From positions 248,001 through 312,000 of the forward strand of contig NZ_CP058988.1 of assembly GCF_019278565.1 (NCBI RefSeq): a stretch of DNA of 64,000 nt. Direction: 5' to 3'. Shown here piece after piece: positions 63,940-64,000 of the stretch. The translations under genes and the position numbers were made by a program. The notes below the pieces were generated by a model. It made no database searches and had not been told where the DNA came from. It saw only the letters and a list, made by a program, of their open reading frames with translations. Each line of letters starts with the position of its first letter. Position 1 is the first letter of the stretch. The DNA is from Cellulophaga sp. HaHa_2_95 (lineage in GTDB: Bacteria; Bacteroidota; Bacteroidia; Flavobacteriales; Flavobacteriaceae).

Positions 63940-64000
63940 ATTTAATTTTCTATTCTATCTATTCTACACTCAGTTTATAATGAAAAACTTTCGCCGCAAC

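Noticed and set aside
1-64000. CRISPR arrays, transposases, integrases, phage genes, tRNA and rRNA
   Set aside because: No spaced direct repeats, mobile-element proteins or cloverleaf candidates were visible by reading; a tRNAscan and repeat search would be decisive.

Overview
The window is about 64 kb of AT-rich chromosome from a member of the Bacteroidota, most likely a marine Flavobacteriaceae (Cellulophaga/Maribacter-like). This rests on the gene content (DUF3078, DUF2480, DUF1460 and DUF4153 proteins, a type IX secretion C-terminal domain, an ABC permease fused to an M1-like peptidase, a fused hemCD), on promoters of the flavobacterial TTG-N17-23-TAnnTTTG type, and on many TTG/ATG start choices with no clear Shine-Dalgarno. 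No rRNA, tRNA, CRISPR, transposase or phage module was seen. Most of the window is ordinary housekeeping sequence.

Layout. 1-2.1 kb: two paralogous membrane proteins of unknown function (the first cut by the window edge), a REP-like palindrome and another small membrane protein. 2.1-10.7 kb: an orphan sensor kinase, hemJ behind a large exported beta-propeller protein, an EcsC protein, a MATE exporter and ferrochelatase. 10.9-15.5 kb: an MscS channel and a very long TraB/GumN protein. 15.6-23.1 kb: the most distinctive block, with a TerB/AAA+ CbxX-type ATPase, a small membrane protein, a coiled-coil protein, a membrane coiled-coil protein, a solute-binding protein fused to an OmpA peptidoglycan-binding domain, and an ABC permease and ATPase. 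23.1-26.1 kb: an amidase-like DUF1460 protein, a ThuA lipoprotein and an AraC regulator. 26.3-35.3 kb: hemA, hemCD, trkH, trkA, a broken VOC gene, hemE, an EI24 membrane protein, a GNAT enzyme and hemF. 35.4-44.9 kb: a TPR-AAA ATPase and its TPR membrane partner, an EamA transporter, a SEC-C protein, the ABC/M1 pair and hemB. 45-53.7 kb: a CNNM-type CBS protein, ogt, a lipoprotein, a DUF4153 protein, a DNA exonuclease-like protein, a secreted subtilase and an EEP phosphatase/nuclease. 53.8-55.1 kb: hflX. 55.06-55.73 kb: a gene-free gap that appears to hold two related small RNA genes in tandem. 55.7-63.9 kb: DUF3078, DUF2480 and the SUF iron-sulfur assembly genes (sufB-C-D, an interposed outer-membrane protein, then sufS-E and a SufT-like DUF59 protein).

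How the genes fit together. Heme synthesis from glutamyl-tRNA onward is nearly complete (hemA, hemB, hemCD, hemE, hemF, hemJ, hemH) but spread over 40 kb in several transcription units. Only hemL, encoding the glutamate-1-semialdehyde aminotransferase, is not seen. SUF genes at the right end supply Fe-S clusters. The AAA+/ABC/OmpA block looks like one envelope-spanning machine of unknown job and is the best candidate for an undescribed system. The tandem RNA pair is the best non-coding candidate.

Limits: all domain calls are by eye from the sequence. No database search was run, so family names are recognition and not search results.
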